The notes beneath the pieces are model-generated. The model made no database searches, was not told the DNA's origin, and worked only from the letters and a program-made list of their open reading frames with translations. The position numbers and the translations under genes were made by a program. Below are positions 11,243 through 13,240 of a stretch of DNA of 13,240 nt, piece after piece; position 1 is the stretch's first letter, and each line of letters opens with the position of its first letter. Origin of the DNA: DASWHR01 sp036398095 (lineage in GTDB: Bacteria > Actinomycetota > AC-67); contig DASWHR010000142.1 in NCBI GenBank assembly GCA_036398095.1, forward strand, positions 1 to 13,240, written 5' to 3'.

Positions 11243-12244
11243 CTATCGGTCGATGCCGACGCCGCCGGAAAGCGAGCGAATTGCCTCCTCGGCCCCCATT
11301 CCTTCGAACAGCACCGCGTTGACGGCGCGCACGATCGAAAGGTCCAGTCCGAACTTCGCGGCGAGCGCCGCCGCAGCCGGCGCGTTCGCGTATCCCTCGA
11401 CGGTCGTGTTCATCTCTTCCAGCGCGACCTTGGGCGGCGTTCCCAGCCCGACCAGCCGGCCGAAACGCGCGTTGCGGCCCCCCAAGCAGGTCACGAACAG
11501 GTCGCCCGAGCCGGCCAAGCCGATCACGGTGTCCACGTCGCCACCGGATGCGCGAACCAGTTGTCGCATCTCGGCCAGCCCGCGACTAAAGAGCATCGCC
11601 TTGGTGTTGGTCCATGCTCGTCCTTCGTGCTCGGCGACCCCGTCGCACAAGCCGACCGCGATCGCGATCACGTTCTTGAGCGCCGAACCGATCTCGACGC
11701 CGATCACGTCCGTCGTCGCGCGCACGTGCAGCCGCGGCGACGCGAACGCTTCGGCGACGGCGATAGCCGACGGCAGATGCACGCAGGCGGCCACGACCCC
11801 GGTCGGCACGCCGGCCGCGACCTCGACCGCGAGCGACGGACCGACGATCTGCACGACCCGCGACGGGTCACCCAGCGTGTCGGACGCGACCGTCGCGCTG
11901 CTGCGGAGCGTCGTCTCTTCCCAGCCCTTGGTCGCGATCGCCCAGAGCGCTTCGGGCTGCGAGGAACGCGCCGCATCTTCGATCACGCCGGCGAGCCCGC
12001 TCGTGGAGACCGCGACCGTGACGATCCGCATCGCGGCGAGCGCATCCGGCCACTCGTCGGGTCCGGCGACGCGGATGCCTTCGCCCAGCGCGATGCCGAG
12101 CCCGGGATGCGGCAGTCCGTGCTCGATCGCGTGCGCGGCCTGCGCGTCGTAGATGGTCGCGCACAGCGTAACGTCGCGCCCCTCTCGCGCCAGATGCGCG
12201 GCGAGCGCCGATCCCATCGCGCCGGCTCCGAGAATGCCGATCAT
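11243..12244 (-). CDS. gpsA: NAD(P)-dependent glycerol-3-phosphate dehydrogenase
   Basis: The product is 333 residues, normal for GpsA. It reduces dihydroxyacetone phosphate to sn-glycerol 3-phosphate for phospholipid synthesis in the cytoplasm. ATG 12244 puts the Rossmann motif IGILGAGAMGSALAAHLA directly at the N-terminus as in the family; the open frame above it is the promoter region. Other signatures are KGWEETTLR, GPSLAVEVAAGVPTGVV (about 134-150), GVEIGSALKNVIAIAVGLCDG with the catalytic lysine (about 189), GLAGSGDLFVTC (about 240-251) and NTTVEGYANAPAAAALA. The strand of this gene is shared with the GMC gene 50 bp downstream. The divergent GNAT gene starts 45 bp away. Some positions, such as GPSLAVE where GPSFAxE is usual, differ slightly, but no key residue is missing. 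Confidence 0.93.
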   Translation of the reverse strand: MIGILGAGAMGSALAAHLAREGRDVTLCATIYDAQAAHAIEHGLPHPGLGIALGEGIRVAGPDEWPDALAAMRIVTVAVSTSGLAGVIEDAARSSQPEALWAIATKGWEETTLRSSATVASDTLGDPSRVVQIVGPSLAVEVAAGVPTGVVAACVHLPSAIAVAEAFASPRLHVRATTDVIGVEIGSALKNVIAIAVGLCDGVAEHEGRAWTNTKAMLFSRGLAEMRQLVRASGGDVDTVIGLAGSGDLFVTCLGGRNARFGRLVGLGTPPKVALEEMNTTVEGYANAPAAAALAAKFGLDLSIVRAVNAVLFEGMGAEEAIRSLSGGVGIDR

Positions 12245-12254
12245 ATGGAGCGGC

Positions 12255-12260
12255 AGCATA
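12255..12260 (-). promoter_or_regulatory. Possible -10 element of gpsA
   Basis: TATGCT on the minus strand ends 10 nt before ATG 12244, predicting a leader of 3-4 nt with no Shine-Dalgarno. It is back to back with the GNAT promoter within a 44-bp divergent region. Confidence 0.4.
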
Positions 12261-12274
12261 CCGGTTGGCGGTGC

Positions 12275-12280
12275 TACGCT
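12275..12280 (+). promoter_or_regulatory. Possible -10 element of the GNAT pair
   Basis: TACGCT ends 8 nt before GTG 12289, supporting this GTG over the in-frame TTG at 12265, which lies upstream of the -10. No -35 consensus is evident. Confidence 0.4.
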
Positions 12281-12288
12281 CCGCAGCC

Positions 12289-12807
12289 GTGATCGAAATC
12301 CACACGGCAACCGAAGGGCGCATCGACGAGATCGCGGCGCTGCTGCAGGTCGCCTACGCGGAGTTCGCGCCCGATCCGGGTGACACCGAACGGCCGGCGT
12401 GGGACGAGTACTACAACCAAGAGATCCCCGACGTGCGCAGCCGCTGGCCGTTCTCCGAGCACCTGATCGCCGTCGAGGACGATCGCATCCTGGGCGCCGT
12501 CACCTACATTCCCGATGCGTCGGATCCACGGATGAACGAGGACCGCTGGCCCGCCGGCTTCGCAGCGATGCGCCTGCTGGCGGTTCATCCGGGCGCGCGG
12601 GGCCGCGGCCTGGGCCGCACGCTCACCGAAGGGTGCCTGGAGCGAGGGCGCGCCGCGGGCCGCGACTGGTTCGGCCTTCACACGACGCGGCTGATGAACG
12701 TTGCCAGACAGATGTACGAGCGGATGGGATTCGAGCGCTTTCCCGAAAACGACATCCCCATCACTCCCACGTTCACCGTGGTCGCCTATCGTCTGAAACT
12801 GCCGTGA
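12289..12807 (+). CDS. GNAT-family N-acetyltransferase (first of a tandem pair)
   Basis: The product is 172 residues from GTG 12289. It starts IEIHTATEGRIDEIAALLQ, the usual beta1-alpha1 of GNAT folds. The acetyl-CoA loop is complete: LLAVHPGARGRGLGRTL fits the R/Q-x-x-G-x-G motif. It ends with MYERMGFERFPEND, the typical final helix and strand. The central region (YYNQEIPDVRSRWPFSEHLIAVEDDRILGAVTYIPDA) is shared with the second gene. The acceptor substrate cannot be predicted; GNATs acetylate amines on antibiotics, metabolites or proteins. Its TGA overlaps the GTG of the next gene by 4 bp, so the two are coupled. The promoter faces gpsA. Confidence 0.9.
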   Translation: MIEIHTATEGRIDEIAALLQVAYAEFAPDPGDTERPAWDEYYNQEIPDVRSRWPFSEHLIAVEDDRILGAVTYIPDASDPRMNEDRWPAGFAAMRLLAVHPGARGRGLGRTLTEGCLERGRAAGRDWFGLHTTRLMNVARQMYERMGFERFPENDIPITPTFTVVAYRLKLP

Positions 12808-13240
12808 GCGTGACCATCCGCGACGCGCGCGAGGACGAGCTGGACGACATCTCGGCCCTGATGGTCGAGGCCTACCGTCAGTACCAAGCCGAGCTGCCCG
12901 ATTACCTGTGGATCGACTACGCCGCCGAGATCGCCGACGTGCGCCGCCGCTTGCCGTTTTCCCAGTTGATCGTCGCCGAGCACGAAGCGAAGCTGTCGGG
13001 AGCGGTCACGTTCTATCCGGATGCGACCACGTCCGAGCACGAAGGCTGGCCGGACGGCTTCACCGAGATCCGGCTGCTGGCCGTCGATCCCGCCGCCCGC
13101 GGGCTGCGCATCGGGCGGTTGCTCACCGACGAATGCATCCGCCGGGCGAACGCGCTCGGCGCGCACACGATCGGCCTTCACACCTCGAAGCTGATGTGGG
13201 TCGCGCGCGACATGTACGAGCGAATGGGCTTCGTCCGCGC
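12804..13240 (+). CDS. GNAT-family N-acetyltransferase paralogue (C-terminus beyond window)
   Basis: The frame is open for 145 codons from GTG 12804 to the window edge; GTG 12810 in the same frame is an alternative start. The GTGA overlap with the first GNAT gene supports 12804. The protein runs parallel to its neighbour throughout: AEIADVRRRLPFSQLIVAEH, GAVTFYPDA, IRLLAVDPAARG, IGLHTSKLMWVARDMYERMGF. It is therefore a tandem duplicate that has diverged. The acetyl-CoA loop reads RGLRIG where the neighbour has RGRGLG, so the first glycine of R-x-x-G-x-G is an arginine. This could weaken CoA binding or be tolerated. Only the last strand of the fold seems to be missing from the window. Confidence 0.88.
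   Translation, partial: MSVTIRDAREDELDDISALMVEAYRQYQAELPDYLWIDYAAEIADVRRRLPFSQLIVAEHEAKLSGAVTFYPDATTSEHEGWPDGFTEIRLLAVDPAARGLRIGRLLTDECIRRANALGAHTIGLHTSKLMWVARDMYERMGFVR

Noticed and set aside
10118..12292. 724-codon plus-strand open frame with Gly-Ser repeats
   Set aside because: It is antisense to the GMC and gpsA genes; its GSGSGS run is just the reverse of the Pro-Glu repeat and no family motif is present.

Overview
The window is high-GC, densely packed bacterial DNA that reads as ordinary chromosome. An F420-type PPOX protein, a DUF1416-like protein, an AhpE-type peroxiredoxin, many GTG/TTG starts and several start codons lying only 6-9 nt after a TANNNT -10 hexamer (leaderless transcripts) suggest Actinobacteriota or a high-GC Chloroflexota lineage. 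This placement is inference; there is no rRNA or other decisive marker.

Layout. 1-770 (-) is the N-terminal two thirds or so of a YihY/BrkB membrane protein, cut by the window edge. It diverges from a lipoprotein with Asp-box repeats (902-2098, +). Between 2099 and 2312 lies a scar: a tRNA 5'-half fragment next to a frameshifted remnant of a second YihY gene. Then come a DUF1416-like small protein (2313-2684, -), a small Cys4 protein with a basic tail (2833-3069, -) and, divergent from it, a secreted protein of an uncharacterised family with two C-terminal Ig-like domains (3167-4708, +).

An ArsR-type repressor without cysteines and a SulP/STAS anion transporter form a coupled two-gene operon (4776-6832, +). 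Convergent to it is a three-gene minus-strand operon (7931 to 6840): a double zinc-ribbon protein, a TudS/DUF523-type desulfidase and a PPOX flavin/F420 protein. A 43-bp palindrome separates this operon from an AhpE-type peroxiredoxin (8013-8483, -). Upstream lie a large fusion GMC oxidoreductase with a 46-residue Pro-Glu/Pro-Lys linker (8542-11193, -) and gpsA (11243-12244, -). Divergent from gpsA are two tandem paralogous GNAT acetyltransferases (12289-13240, +), the second cut by the window edge.

No CRISPR array, insertion sequence, prophage or obvious new defence system is visible. The items most worth a second look are the secreted family, the fused GMC enzyme with its low-complexity linker, the 43-bp palindrome, the tRNA/YihY scar, the peroxiredoxin with a Bcp-spaced second cysteine, and the cysteine-free ArsR with an 8-bp palindrome inside its promoter.
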